The position numbers and the translations under genes are program-made. The notes beneath the pieces were generated by a model. The model saw only the letters and a program-made list of their open reading frames with translations, was not told the DNA's origin and ran no database searches. From NCBI GenBank assembly GCA_963677175.2, contig CAXXES010000004.1, positions 620,001-684,000 on the forward strand: a stretch of DNA of 64,000 nucleotides. The letters run 5' to 3'. Below, one piece after another: positions 7,673 to 16,563 of the stretch. Positions within the stretch are counted from its first letter, which is position 1, and each line of letters starts with the position of its first letter. Source of the stretch: Sunxiuqinia sp963677175 (lineage in GTDB: Bacteria; Bacteroidota; Bacteroidia; Bacteroidales; Prolixibacteraceae).

Positions 7673-9759
7673 CGCACCACCTGCAGGGTTCCGTCTCCGT
7701 TTTTAAACGGAATGCTGAAATAGAATTCAGAACCTTTGTCAATCATCGAATTCACTTCAATGTTTCCACCCAGGAGCATGCTGTAATGCTGGGCGATTGC
7801 AAGGCCCAGTCCTGTTCCTTCGTATTTCCGGGTGGTTTTATTATCAATTTGGTGGAATCGCTCAAATATCCGTTTAATCTGTTCTTTATCAATGCCAATA
7901 CCCGTGTCATTAATAAAAAACATTAGTCGGTCTTTCCCTTCCATTCGATAGCCAAATTCAATTTCTCCCTGGTTGGTAAATTTAACGGCATTGTCGAGTA
8001 GTTTTCTCAAGATTTCTTCCAGCAAGTACTTGTCTGTTGTTACGCCAAACTTCGGATTGGCATTTTGATTGTTCAGTTTCAGACGGATTGGCTTCGAAGT
8101 CAAATCAAAGCTGTATTGCCGGTAGAGTTCAACCATCAAGTCGTTGACTTTGCAGAAACCCTCCTTCACCTTCACCTGGTTACTTTCAATTTTCGACAGG
8201 CTGATCATGTCGTTAATCATCTCCATCAGTAACTTGCCATTACTGACAATAATATCAATGAAGCGGTCTTTCTCTTCCAAATCAAAGTCGGGTGATCCAA
8301 CCATCTTTGAAAATCCAATAATGGCATTCATCGGTGTCCTAATCTCATGAGAGATATTGGCAAGGAAGGCCGATTTGAGCTGATCGGCTTCTTCGGCTTT
8401 AAGTTTGGCTTCTTCCAGCCGTATCTCAGCGACTTTCCGTTTCGTAATATCACGAGCAATCGAGATCACCGAATTGTCATCCAGGCGTGCAATTCGCATT
8501 TCAAACATGGCCGTGCCTTTTTTTACTTCCAGCGCATATTCAATGGTTTCAATGGAGTCTCGGTTAATGGCATCCTGAATACATTGAAATATTTTGCGTG
8601 ACATTTTTTCCGAAAAGCCCACTTCAAAGATTGAGTTCCCAACAATATCGTCGGCATTAATCTGGAGGAGCTCCGATTCCTTAATCACAAAATCCATGTA
8701 GACTCCATCTTTGTCGATGATGAAAAAGATGTCGGGAATGGCTTCAAGCAAAACTTTGTATCGCTTGCGGCTTTCCTGCAACGAATCAATGGTGTGGTGT
8801 TGGGTAGTGATGTCATAAAAAATACTGGCTATTTGATTTGGAGCCGGTTGCAGAGAGAAAACTTCAAACCATTTCTCCAGATGCTCAACGTAAAGCTCTG
8901 TGCGGTGCCTGTTTTTTGTGTGTAGGTAATAATTATTCCAGTCGAACGAGTTGCGAAAAACTTTTGGGAAAACCACATCGGCATTTACTTGGTGTAATTC
9001 ACGTGGATTGACCTTAAACATTTTTTGAAAGGCCGGATTGGTTTTCAGAATTTTTAATCCGGTGGGATTGTTCATTTCGTCTTGCTCCAGTTGCACGAGC
9101 AGTACGCCTTGTTGGAAAGACTTTACGGTCTTATTGATTTGCTGGTCGGTTTCCAACACTCTTGTTCGCAATTCTTTCAGGTTCAACTCAAAATTGACAG
9201 CAACCAGGAATGTAGCGACAAACGCAAGTGAAATTGTCGCGAACGGATTCAGGATGAGCTCTGGTGTAGGCCAATACAGGGATAAAGCATCTTCAAGTCG
9301 TTCTGCCTGATATAAATGAAAACCAATCGTTAATAAACTAATTCCAAAATACAAGAGCAGGTTTTTCTCGCTTTTTCGACTGAAAAGAAGCAGGAATAGA
9401 AAGCCCGGACCCAATGACCACATCGTGTATGGAATACTGCTTTTTACAGGGTGAGTAGCATATTGGGCTGAAATATAGAAGAAGTAAATGACCAGCGGAA
9501 ACATGAAAATCGTGCTGACAGCACAATTCGGTTGGGCATTACGCAGACAATATAATCCAACAAGACTTATTGTTAATAAAGACACATTGCCCGGAATGCA
9601 TTCGTTAACCTGAAAGCCTAAAAGAGAAAGCATTAACTCAATTAATGCATAGAGTAGCCCTAAAAATAGAATGATGTGAAGTCCGGCTATCTTTCGTTTA
9701 TCTTCACCTGATTCAAGGAGATAGGGCTTTGTAATGAAGTGATAAATTGCTTTAAGCAT
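7669..9759 (-). CDS. Membrane-bound PAS-domain sensor histidine kinase
   Basis: 696 aa. The N-terminal third has six or so hydrophobic segments (residues about 25-195), probably a membrane sensor of unknown ligand. Two PAS-like domains follow (about 205-320 and 325-445), then a short coiled coil. The HisKA domain has the phospho-acceptor histidine in SHEIRTPMN (near residue 467), and the HATPase domain has LLDNAVKFT (N box), NDTGIGI (G1) and GTGLGLA (G2). It ends without a receiver domain, so it needs a separate response regulator; none is adjacent. The gene overlaps the plug-like gene tail-to-tail. An ISAs1 element now sits 76 bp upstream of its start codon and may have separated it from its original promoter. 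Confidence 0.9.
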   Translation of the reverse strand: MLKAIYHFITKPYLLESGEDKRKIAGLHIILFLGLLYALIELMLSLLGFQVNECIPGNVSLLTISLVGLYCLRNAQPNCAVSTIFMFPLVIYFFYISAQYATHPVKSSIPYTMWSLGPGFLFLLLFSRKSEKNLLLYFGISLLTIGFHLYQAERLEDALSLYWPTPELILNPFATISLAFVATFLVAVNFELNLKELRTRVLETDQQINKTVKSFQQGVLLVQLEQDEMNNPTGLKILKTNPAFQKMFKVNPRELHQVNADVVFPKVFRNSFDWNNYYLHTKNRHRTELYVEHLEKWFEVFSLQPAPNQIASIFYDITTQHHTIDSLQESRKRYKVLLEAIPDIFFIIDKDGVYMDFVIKESELLQINADDIVGNSIFEVGFSEKMSRKIFQCIQDAINRDSIETIEYALEVKKGTAMFEMRIARLDDNSVISIARDITKRKVAEIRLEEAKLKAEEADQLKSAFLANISHEIRTPMNAIIGFSKMVGSPDFDLEEKDRFIDIIVSNGKLLMEMINDMISLSKIESNQVKVKEGFCKVNDLMVELYRQYSFDLTSKPIRLKLNNQNANPKFGVTTDKYLLEEILRKLLDNAVKFTNQGEIEFGYRMEGKDRLMFFINDTGIGIDKEQIKRIFERFHQIDNKTTRKYEGTGLGLAIAQHYSMLLGGNIEVNSMIDKGSEFYFSIPFKNGDGTLQVVR

Positions 9760-9825
9760 GAAGAATTTGTGCCGTTAAAAATAGCACTAAATATAGTAAA
9801 ATTTAGGTGAGAATAGGTTTTGAGG

Positions 9826-9835
9826 AGGATATAGT
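9826..9835. repeat. Left target-site duplication of the ISAs1 element
   Basis: AGGATATAGT directly abuts the left inverted repeat and is repeated exactly at 11151-11160 after the right inverted repeat. A perfect 10-bp duplication fits ISAs1-family transposition. Confidence 0.9.
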
Positions 9836-11150
9836 CAGGGCCAACGCATGACTTTTGAAAAAAATAGTTTTTGAGTGGGGTTTGTTCACAGGTTATCAAC
9901 ATGAATCCGGGTTTAAATTGTGAAAACCAAATTTTTTTGAATGTTTGTTGATATGTCCATCTTTGAATGTCAATAACTTGTCCTTCCCGTGGTACTGCAT
10001 TCAGCCAGTAGTTTCCCAGTTTTGGTGGAAAACAAGATACTATGGAAACATCATTGCACAAACACTTTTCAGGATTGAACGATCCAAGAATAAAACGAAA
10101 CAAGAAGCACCTGTTGTTGGATATTGTTATCCTGGCCATCATTGCAGTCTTATGTGGGGCGGAGTCGTGGGACTCGATCAAGTTGTTCGGGAAAACCAAG
10201 GTCGATTTTTTAAAAACCTTCCTGAAACTACCCAATGGCATCCCCTCACACGATACGATCAACCGGGTTTTTTCGATGCTCAATCCCAAAAAATTTGAGA
10301 AGCTGTTTGCCCAATGGGCCGCTTCGCTGAAGGATAAAGATATTGACCTGGAGTTGATTGCCATTGACGGGAAAACGGCAAGGGGATCAAAAGACACTTT
10401 TCACGGCCAGTCTCCGGTCCACTTGGTCAATGCCTGGGCCGGCTACAACGGGCTGGTGCTTGGACAATGCAAATCGGAGGGGAAATCCAACGAAATCACC
10501 ACCATCCCTTTATTGCTGGAGATTCTGGATATCGAAGGCTGCATTGTAACCATTGACGCTATGGGCACACAAACCAAAATAGCTGAAGCCATTGTGGGAG
10601 GAAAGGGAGATTATATCCTGGCCTTAAAAGGGAACCAAAAAGAATTAAGGGAGGAAACCGAAAGCATTTTCCGGGTGCAGCAACCTGATTCAATTCACGA
10701 AGTGGCCGAAAAAGGACACGGACGGATAGAAACACGCAAGTGTGAAGTGATCAACGACCTGGAGTTTTTGCACGGGAAGGAAAAATGGGAAGGACTGTCA
10801 AGTATTATAAAAATTACTACCCAACGGATTGTCCGTGACAAAATCGAACATGAGACCCGTTACTACATCAGTAGTTTGAATGCCTCGGCTGATCGTTTTA
10901 ACCAATATATCAGGATGCACTGGGGCGTGGAAAACTCATTGCACTGGACACTGGACATGACTTTTGGGGAGGACAGCCAAAGAAAGAGGGCCGGGATGGC
11001 AGCCCAAAACTTTGCCCTTGTCAACAAAATTGCCCTTAATATATTGAAAAAGAACGGCTCCAAGGGAAGCCTCAAATCAAAAAGGCTCAGGGCTGGCTGG
11101 GACAACAAGTTCCTGCTGAAATTAATCACAAATTAAATGCGTTGACCCTG
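9836..11150 (+). mobile_element. ISAs1-family insertion sequence, complete
   Basis: A 1,315-bp element with terminal inverted repeats: CAGGGCCAACGCAT at 9836-9849 and its inverse at 11137-11150 with one mismatch. The flanking 10-bp direct repeats are identical. It carries one full transposase gene whose stop codon directly abuts the right inverted repeat. It lies between the divergent kinase (starting 9759) and pruA (starting 11262). Intact ends, an intact gene and an undegraded target duplication point to a recent, probably still mobile insertion. Confidence 0.92.
10042..11136 (+). CDS. ISAs1-family DDE transposase
   Basis: 364 aa, full length for the family. An N-terminal associated domain (residues about 1-95) is followed by the DDE domain. 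The probable catalytic residues are D109 in AIDGKTARGS, D172 in VTIDAMGTQ and E297 in the HWGVENSLHW signature. ALKGNQ and HGRIETR, also typical of ISAs1 transposases, are present. The gene fills most of the element and ends exactly at the right inverted repeat. No frameshift is seen. Confidence 0.95.
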   Translation: METSLHKHFSGLNDPRIKRNKKHLLLDIVILAIIAVLCGAESWDSIKLFGKTKVDFLKTFLKLPNGIPSHDTINRVFSMLNPKKFEKLFAQWAASLKDKDIDLELIAIDGKTARGSKDTFHGQSPVHLVNAWAGYNGLVLGQCKSEGKSNEITTIPLLLEILDIEGCIVTIDAMGTQTKIAEAIVGGKGDYILALKGNQKELREETESIFRVQQPDSIHEVAEKGHGRIETRKCEVINDLEFLHGKEKWEGLSSIIKITTQRIVRDKIEHETRYYISSLNASADRFNQYIRMHWGVENSLHWTLDMTFGEDSQRKRAGMAAQNFALVNKIALNILKKNGSKGSLKSKRLRAGWDNKFLLKLITN

Positions 11151-11160
11151 AGGATATAGT
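11151..11160. repeat. Right target-site duplication of the ISAs1 element
   Basis: Exact copy of 9826-9835 (AGGATATAGT). Removing the IS and one copy restores a continuous 11,261-to-9,760 intergenic region. Confidence 0.9.
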
Positions 11161-11261
11161 TGGCTCTTTTTTTAAAACTGATATTTATTAGTAAAAAGCT
11201 CTTTTTGATTCTATAGTTTTGTTTTTTAAGGGAATACCAAAAATTATTAAAATAAGTTGTT

Positions 11262-12899
11262 ATGCCAAAAGGGTTTTTTAATGTGCCGGTTGCCAAAAAT
11301 GAGCCGGTAAAAAGTTATGCTCCGGGGTCTCCGGAACGAGTGTCATTAAAAGCAAAAATTGCTGAACTTCGCAGTTCTGAAGTTGAAATTCCGATGATTA
11401 TCGGAGGCCGGGAAGTGACCACAGATCGTCGGATTCGGATTGCACCTCCGCATGAGATCAAACATACTTTAGGGTATTATTATCAGGGTGATGAATCGCA
11501 TGTACAAATGGCTATCGATTCGGCATTGGATGCACGGGAGAAGTGGGTTGCCATGAGTTGGCAACACCGGGCTTCCATTTTCCTGAAAGCAGCTGATCTG
11601 CTGGCCGGACCATACCGTGATAAATTGAATGCAGCCACCATGTTGGGACAGTCGAAGAACGCTTTTCAGGCCGAAATTGATGCTGCCTGTGAATTGGCCG
11701 ATTTTTACCGGTTTGGAGTAAAATGCATGACCGATATTTATAAGATGCAACCCGAGTCAGCTGCTGGAATCTGGAACTACAATGAGTTTCGTCCGTTGGA
11801 AGGCTTTGTCTTTGCGTTGACTCCTTTTAATTTTACTTCAATTGCGGGCAATTTACCTGTGGCTCCTGCCATGATGGGAAACGTGGCTGTATGGAAACCT
11901 TCGAAAACAGCCATTTACTCGGCAGCCGTTATTATGGAAATTTTACAAGAGGCTGGATTGCCTGACGGCGTCATCAATCTGGTTTACGTTTCAGGTCCGG
12001 TTGCTGCCAAAGTCGTTTTTGAGCATCCTGAGTTTGCCGGAATTCACTTTACAGGATCAACCGGTGTTTTCCAGGGAATCTGGAAAACGATTGGCGAAAA
12101 TATTTATAAATATAAGTCATACCCACGCATTGTAGGAGAAACCGGAGGTAAAGACTTTATTTTTGCTGATACTACCGTTGATCGCCAGGCGCTTGCCATT
12201 GCGATGGTGCGCGGTGCTTTCGAATATCAAGGGCAAAAATGCTCAGCGGCTTCGCGTTGCTATGTACCCAAAAGTATTTGGGATGATGTGAAAGAGCGTG
12301 TGGGCAAGGCGTTGTCCACTGTTAAAATGGGACCACCCGAAGATTTTACGAACTTTGTTAATGCGGTGATTGATGAATCGTCATTTGATAAGCTGGCTGG
12401 TTTTATCGATCGGGCGAAAGCTGATGAAGATGCCGAGGTGATTTTCGGCGGAAACTGTGACAAGTCGGTTGGTTACTTTATTGAGCCAACAGTGATTTTG
12501 GCTGAAAGGCCGGACTATGAAACCATGGTTGAAGAATTGTTTGGGCCGGTATTAACGGTTTATGTATATGAAGATGAAAAGATGGATGAAACATTAAACA
12601 TCTTGGATAAATCGTCAATCTACGCGTTAACCGGGGCTGTTATGTCGCAAGACCGCTACAATATTGAGAAGATTACCAAACGACTGGAGAATGCTGCCGG
12701 TAATTTTTACATCAACGACAAACCAACAGGTGCCGTTGTTGGTCAGCAGCCATTTGGTGGTGCACGTGGGTCAGGGACGAATGATAAAGCGGGTTCAGTT
12801 TTTAATTTTCTGCGATGGACTTCCATCCGGACGATCAAAGAAAACTTTGTACCACCACACGATTATATGTATCCAAGTTTCCTGCCGGATAACGAATAG
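11262..12899 (+). CDS. pruA: L-glutamate gamma-semialdehyde (P5C) dehydrogenase
   Basis: 545 aa, aldehyde dehydrogenase superfamily, stand-alone P5C dehydrogenase type. It oxidises glutamate semialdehyde (from proline or arginine breakdown) to glutamate with NAD+. The catalytic cysteine is C327 in GQKCSAASR and the general-base glutamate is E293 in GETGGKDF. The N-terminus (residues 1-60) resembles the P5CDH leader common in Bacteroidota and eukaryotes. A strong terminator follows 20 nt after the stop. No proline dehydrogenase gene lies alongside. The ISAs1 insertion ends about 110 bp upstream of its start and may influence its promoter. Confidence 0.93.
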   Translation: MPKGFFNVPVAKNEPVKSYAPGSPERVSLKAKIAELRSSEVEIPMIIGGREVTTDRRIRIAPPHEIKHTLGYYYQGDESHVQMAIDSALDAREKWVAMSWQHRASIFLKAADLLAGPYRDKLNAATMLGQSKNAFQAEIDAACELADFYRFGVKCMTDIYKMQPESAAGIWNYNEFRPLEGFVFALTPFNFTSIAGNLPVAPAMMGNVAVWKPSKTAIYSAAVIMEILQEAGLPDGVINLVYVSGPVAAKVVFEHPEFAGIHFTGSTGVFQGIWKTIGENIYKYKSYPRIVGETGGKDFIFADTTVDRQALAIAMVRGAFEYQGQKCSAASRCYVPKSIWDDVKERVGKALSTVKMGPPEDFTNFVNAVIDESSFDKLAGFIDRAKADEDAEVIFGGNCDKSVGYFIEPTVILAERPDYETMVEELFGPVLTVYVYEDEKMDETLNILDKSSIYALTGAVMSQDRYNIEKITKRLENAAGNFYINDKPTGAVVGQQPFGGARGSGTNDKAGSVFNFLRWTSIRTIKENFVPPHDYMYPSFLPDNE

Positions 12900-12919
12900 A
12901 AAGCTCGGATATATTATTT

Positions 12920-12950
12920 AAGGAGATGATTTTGTTCATCTCCTTTTTTT
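12920..12950 (+). terminator. Rho-independent terminator after pruA
   Basis: AAGGAGATGA (12920-12929) pairs with TCATCTCCTT (12936-12945) around a 6-nt loop, followed by a run of T to 12952. It sits 20 nt downstream of the pruA stop codon. Confidence 0.8.
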
Positions 12951-12995
12951 TTGGACGAATATCCGTTACTTTTGGCAGGAGAGAAATTTGAATCA

Positions 12996-13301
12996 ATGAA
13001 GACAGTGTTATTATTTATCTGGGGTCGGCTGCGAACAAAATACGGAATCGTATTGGCGTTGTTCGTGTTATGGGTTGGCTTCTTTGATGAAGAGAACAGC
13101 ATATTGCAGCATTTTCAAAATAAGCGGAAACTGGTTCAGCTAACGGAACAGGAGTCGTATTTGAGAAACAAAATTGTTTCAGATAAGCGCAAAATCCAAG
13201 AACTTCAAACCAGTCTGACTAACCTGGAGAAATTTGCCCGCGAGGAGTTTTTGATGAGAAAGGAGAACGAAGATGTTTTCCTGATTGTAGAAGAGGATTA
13301 A
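12996..13301 (+). CDS. DivIC/FtsB-like septum formation initiator
   Basis: 101 aa. A single membrane helix (about residues 15-30) is followed by a coiled coil (about 36-75) and a short acidic tail, the layout of DivIC/FtsB cell-division proteins that bridge FtsL and FtsQ/DivIB. The conserved segment after the coil, NLEKFAREEFLMRKENEDVF, matches the family's characteristic (E)(x)ARE(x)(x)xMxxxxE(D) pattern. I chose the ATG at 12996, preceded by GGAGAG; an in-frame start at 12951 would add 15 residues unlike the family. Confidence 0.85.
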   Translation: MKTVLLFIWGRLRTKYGIVLALFVLWVGFFDEENSILQHFQNKRKLVQLTEQESYLRNKIVSDKRKIQELQTSLTNLEKFAREEFLMRKENEDVFLIVEED

Positions 13302-13450
13302 CCTTCAATCGTTTTCCCGAATTAGATTCGATCTATTTCTTAACCAATGGGATGGGAAATGCCTGTGAAAAATCGGCTTAATTTTTGCTAATACAAAAAA
13401 ACTGTTTGTTTAATGGTTGTTTTTTCATAAATTGAATCAGAATTTTGACA

Positions 13451-14047
13451 ATGATGAACTTGGATACCAATCTGTTTAAAATTGAAAGCAATCACGTAGC
13501 ACCTGAAAAAGGAAGAATACTGATTGCTGAGCCATTCCTTCCAGGGAGCTATTTTAACCGCTCGATTGTGTTGTTGGTTGCTCATAGCGATAAGGGGGCG
13601 ATTGGTTTTATTTTGAATAAGAAGATTGACTATCCAGTGAATGAAATTTTGGGTGATTTCCCTGATTTTGAGGCTGAAGTTTATATCGGAGGTCCGGTGA
13701 GTACCGATACCATCTACTTTATCCATTCCCTTGGACAATTAATCCCCGGAAGTATTCATGTGAAGGAGAACATGTACTGGGGAGGCGACTTTGATGAGGT
13801 GAAAAAACTCATTCGTGAAGGATTGATTTTGCCTGACCAAATTCGTTTCTTTCTGGGGTATTCGGGTTGGGATAATGGCCAATTGGAGGAAGAGATTAAG
13901 GGAAATTCATGGCTGGTTTCTGAAATTAAAGAAAACCTGATCATGGTTGATCGCAAACCCAAAAGTATGTGGGTACAAGCCGTTCGCGATATTGGCGGCA
14001 AATACATTCTTTGGGAAAATTTCCCCGAAAACCCTTCCTTAAATTAG
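13451..14047 (+). CDS. YqgE/AlgH family protein
   Basis: About 198 aa. The conserved motifs of the YqgE/AlgH family are seen: GRILIAEPFLPGSYFNRSIVLL near the start, GAIGFILNK, the YIGGPV motif and SGWDNGQLEEEI near residue 140. The biochemical role is unknown despite wide conservation; AlgH was first named as an alginate regulator in Pseudomonas, but this is not a regulator fold. The start is the ATG at 13451 (a second ATG follows at once); a TTG at 13445 is less likely. It overlaps the convergent aminotransferase by 9 bp. Confidence 0.9.
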   Translation: MMNLDTNLFKIESNHVAPEKGRILIAEPFLPGSYFNRSIVLLVAHSDKGAIGFILNKKIDYPVNEILGDFPDFEAEVYIGGPVSTDTIYFIHSLGQLIPGSIHVKENMYWGGDFDEVKKLIREGLILPDQIRFFLGYSGWDNGQLEEEIKGNSWLVSEIKENLIMVDRKPKSMWVQAVRDIGGKYILWENFPENPSLN

Positions 14048-14863
14048 GAGCAATCTGTTCCATTCCTGATGAATCTTCTTGATTTCCTTGTTGAAGTACC
14101 GCTTATTTCTGAATGCTTTGATCCAACGAATCCCTTCAATCGAATTAACTAAAAAAAGTTCATCAGCCTGTAGAAGAGTTTCCTCATTCAACTGATCGGT
14201 AAATTGAAAGTCAATTTTCAATCGTTCACTGATCAGTTGAATTTTTTGCTGGCTGATATCAATGTAGGCTCCGGTTTGTGGGGCTGGAGTGAGCAATGTA
14301 TTTTCTTTCAGGGTATAAATATTTTTTGAAGGTGCCTCCAGTATTGATGCTTCGTCATTCATGAGAAGCAGCTCATCAAACGTTGAGGGTTTCAATTTAG
14401 CATTCACAATCTTCCACAACGGTGCCGATCCCAGATCTAACGAAGATAATGGCGAAATCCCTTTTGGAATTTTGTCGAACAGGCCAACTTTTAGCCCCGT
14501 CTGGTTGAATTGGTAATCCATGGCATCCATCTCATCTGTTTTGATGAGGTAGGAAATTCCGTTCTCATCTTGGATAAAATAGATGTGTATAAGGGCGCTT
14601 CGGAATAATTTGTTTTTGACCAGGGTGCGTTCAATTTGTCGTTTAAGTTCCTTTCCTCTAGATACTAGAAACTGGGGAATTGGCTGGTTGAATAGCTTCA
14701 GCTTCAGAGCTATCAAATTTAAGTGCTGGTTCCAGAATGGCATCAGGTTTCGAACAGCACGAATGTGTTCTTCAAAAATCACCCCTTCAAACAGACTCAT
14801 CGCAAATTGCTGCTCCGAATTTTGAAAAAATTGGCCGTCAATTAAAAGGAAGCTGTCTGACAT
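14039..14863 (-). CDS. Class IV PLP-dependent aminotransferase (PabC/IlvE-like)
   Basis: 274 aa, fold type IV PLP enzyme (aminodeoxychorismate lyase / branched-chain aminotransferase family). Family landmarks are an N-terminal LFEGVIFEEHIRAV-type segment, a PLP-lysine candidate in LWKIVNAKL, and the EAPSKNIY loop corresponding to ExxxSNIF. Several usual residues differ (A-P-S-K instead of G-x-S-S), so the substrate cannot be assigned; 4-amino-4-deoxychorismate lyase is a reasonable guess. The start at 14863 (MSDSFLLIDG) has an A-rich GA-containing leader; an upstream ATG at 14905 gives an atypical extension. Last gene of the amn-holA-rhomboid group. Confidence 0.75.
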   Translation of the reverse strand: MSDSFLLIDGQFFQNSEQQFAMSLFEGVIFEEHIRAVRNLMPFWNQHLNLIALKLKLFNQPIPQFLVSRGKELKRQIERTLVKNKLFRSALIHIYFIQDENGISYLIKTDEMDAMDYQFNQTGLKVGLFDKIPKGISPLSSLDLGSAPLWKIVNAKLKPSTFDELLLMNDEASILEAPSKNIYTLKENTLLTPAPQTGAYIDISQQKIQLISERLKIDFQFTDQLNEETLLQADELFLVNSIEGIRWIKAFRNKRYFNKEIKKIHQEWNRLLLI

Positions 14864-14929
14864 TTCGATCTTTTCTTTTCGATTAAATGAATGGCACCCA
14901 GGCAAATATGCCTGACATTAAGGGTTTTA

Positions 14930-15538
14930 CTAGATCACCATAAATAGCTTGTCCATAAATCGTTGAAACAGGCTGCTGTTGAGTAGAATGGGGAAGACAA
15001 AGCCGAAGACTGCCCCCAGAAAATGGGCATCGTGAGCCACGTTGTCATTTTGTTTTCGACCCATGTAATAGGAATAGGCCAGGTAAAGCCCGGCAAAAAC
15101 AATCCCCGGAATGGGCAAAACGCCGAAAAAATAAATCTTGTTCCAGGGCTCAAAAAAGATGGCCGCAAATAATACCGCTGAAACAGCACCCGATGCGCCC
15201 ACGGCATTGTAATAAAAATTATTCCGGTGTTTATATAAGGCATAAACGTTGGAAACGAGCATTCCTCCAAAATACAAAACGAGAAAATAGGCATTCGCCA
15301 TCCGGCCAAAACCATACTCAAAATACATTTCAATAGCACGTCCAAAAGAGAACAGAACAATCATGTTTACAATGAGGTGTTCCCAGTTGGCATGCACAAA
15401 ACCATGAGAGAAAAGCCGGTAGTACTCATGTTTGTGAACCACTTTGCTGGCGTTAAACTGGAGTTTACCCATGAGGTCGGGCCGGCTAAAGGTAATGATG
15501 GAAACAAGGGCTGTAATAGCAATGATAATTATTGTCAT
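14930..15538 (-). CDS. Rhomboid-family intramembrane serine protease
   Basis: 202 aa, six hydrophobic segments. The rhomboid signature is complete: HANWEHLIVNM (residues 49-59) in helix 2, catalytic S116 in GASGA, and H172 in HDAHFLGAVFG as the dyad partner. It should cleave single-pass membrane proteins within the bilayer; its substrates are unknown. The gene begins 11 nt after holA and is probably co-transcribed with it. Short form with no extra cytoplasmic domain. Confidence 0.9.
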   Translation of the reverse strand: MTIIIIAITALVSIITFSRPDLMGKLQFNASKVVHKHEYYRLFSHGFVHANWEHLIVNMIVLFSFGRAIEMYFEYGFGRMANAYFLVLYFGGMLVSNVYALYKHRNNFYYNAVGASGAVSAVLFAAIFFEPWNKIYFFGVLPIPGIVFAGLYLAYSYYMGRKQNDNVAHDAHFLGAVFGFVFPILLNSSLFQRFMDKLFMVI

Positions 15539-15549
15539 GCGTATTTATT

Positions 15550-16548
15550 CTAGTGTAAAATTTTATAAATCATTTCTTTTTGAAGGTCGCCAGCAGAGGT
15601 CGATACATTGCCAAAACCCTTTGATTTCATATCATATTCGCGTAAGGTTTCCATAATGGCAACCAGCTTTTTCGGATTGTACACTTTGGCCGCATCCATA
15701 TATGAACGTACAAAATATGGTGCGACCTGAAGTGCTGAGGCAACAGCATTGGGGGACTTGTCCGTCAGAAAGTGCAAGGTCAGGATTTTCATGAAATAAT
15801 AGTATAAGCTGGCAATGGTTCGCGTCATCGGATTGGAAGAAGGGTTAGCTGCAAAATAGTTGATGATTTGATTGCTTTTCAAAACGTTTCGTTCCGACAA
15901 AGCGTTCTGGAGCTCAAAAATGTTGTAATCTTTGCTGATCCCAATGTTCTTCTCAATATGTTCGGGAGCAATTTTTGTTCCTTCGGGTAAGGTGATAATA
16001 AGCTTGTTGAGCTCGTTGGATACTTTGCTGAGATCGGTTCCCAAGTATTCGGCCAGCATGGCCGCAGCCTGCGGTGCAATGCTGTAATTGTGGGCCGATA
16101 GGTAACTGTTAATCCAGGCTGGAAGTTTGTTCTCGTAGATTTTTTTCGATTCAAAAAGCACGCAGCTTTTCCCCAGTTGCTTGGCAAAGCTCTTTCTTTT
16201 ATCGATGGTTTTGTATTTGTAGCTGATAACCAGGATGGTGGAGGTGAGCGGTGCTTTGATGTACGGTTCGAGCTCTTCAATTTTTTTGATGTTTTGAGCT
16301 TCTTTTACCACCACAACCTGGTGATTGGCCATCATGGGAAACCTCCGGGAGTGGGTGATAATGGTGTTTACGTCAGTGTCTTTTCCGTACAAAACATGTT
16401 GGTTGAAGCTTTTTTCTGCATCAGTCAGCACGTTTTTACTAATGTAATCTGTAATCTGATCGATGAAATAGCTTTCTTCTCCCATTAAAAAGTAAACGGG
16501 ATGGTAGATTTTTTTCTTCAAATTGACTAAAATATCTTCGTAATCCAT
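15550..16548 (-). CDS. holA: DNA polymerase III subunit delta
   Basis: 332 aa. Delta opens the beta sliding clamp as part of the clamp loader. The sequence has the typical N-terminal PVYFLMGEESYFIDQITDY segment, the AAA+-like fold without a working Walker A, and the FELQNALSERN region near residue 210 followed by the C-terminal collar domain (LYYYFMKILTLH). Length is normal. It follows amn by 15 nt and precedes the rhomboid gene by 11 nt. Confidence 0.92.
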   Translation of the reverse strand: MDYEDILVNLKKKIYHPVYFLMGEESYFIDQITDYISKNVLTDAEKSFNQHVLYGKDTDVNTIITHSRRFPMMANHQVVVVKEAQNIKKIEELEPYIKAPLTSTILVISYKYKTIDKRKSFAKQLGKSCVLFESKKIYENKLPAWINSYLSAHNYSIAPQAAAMLAEYLGTDLSKVSNELNKLIITLPEGTKIAPEHIEKNIGISKDYNIFELQNALSERNVLKSNQIINYFAANPSSNPMTRTIASLYYYFMKILTLHFLTDKSPNAVASALQVAPYFVRSYMDAAKVYNPKKLVAIMETLREYDMKSKGFGNVSTSAGDLQKEMIYKILH

Positions 16549-16563
16549 AGTTATAATGAACGT

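Noticed and set aside
9687..10397. 236-codon minus-strand frame over the kinase start and the IS left end
   Set aside because: It is antisense to two well-supported genes and spans the insertion junction, so it cannot be an ancestral gene.
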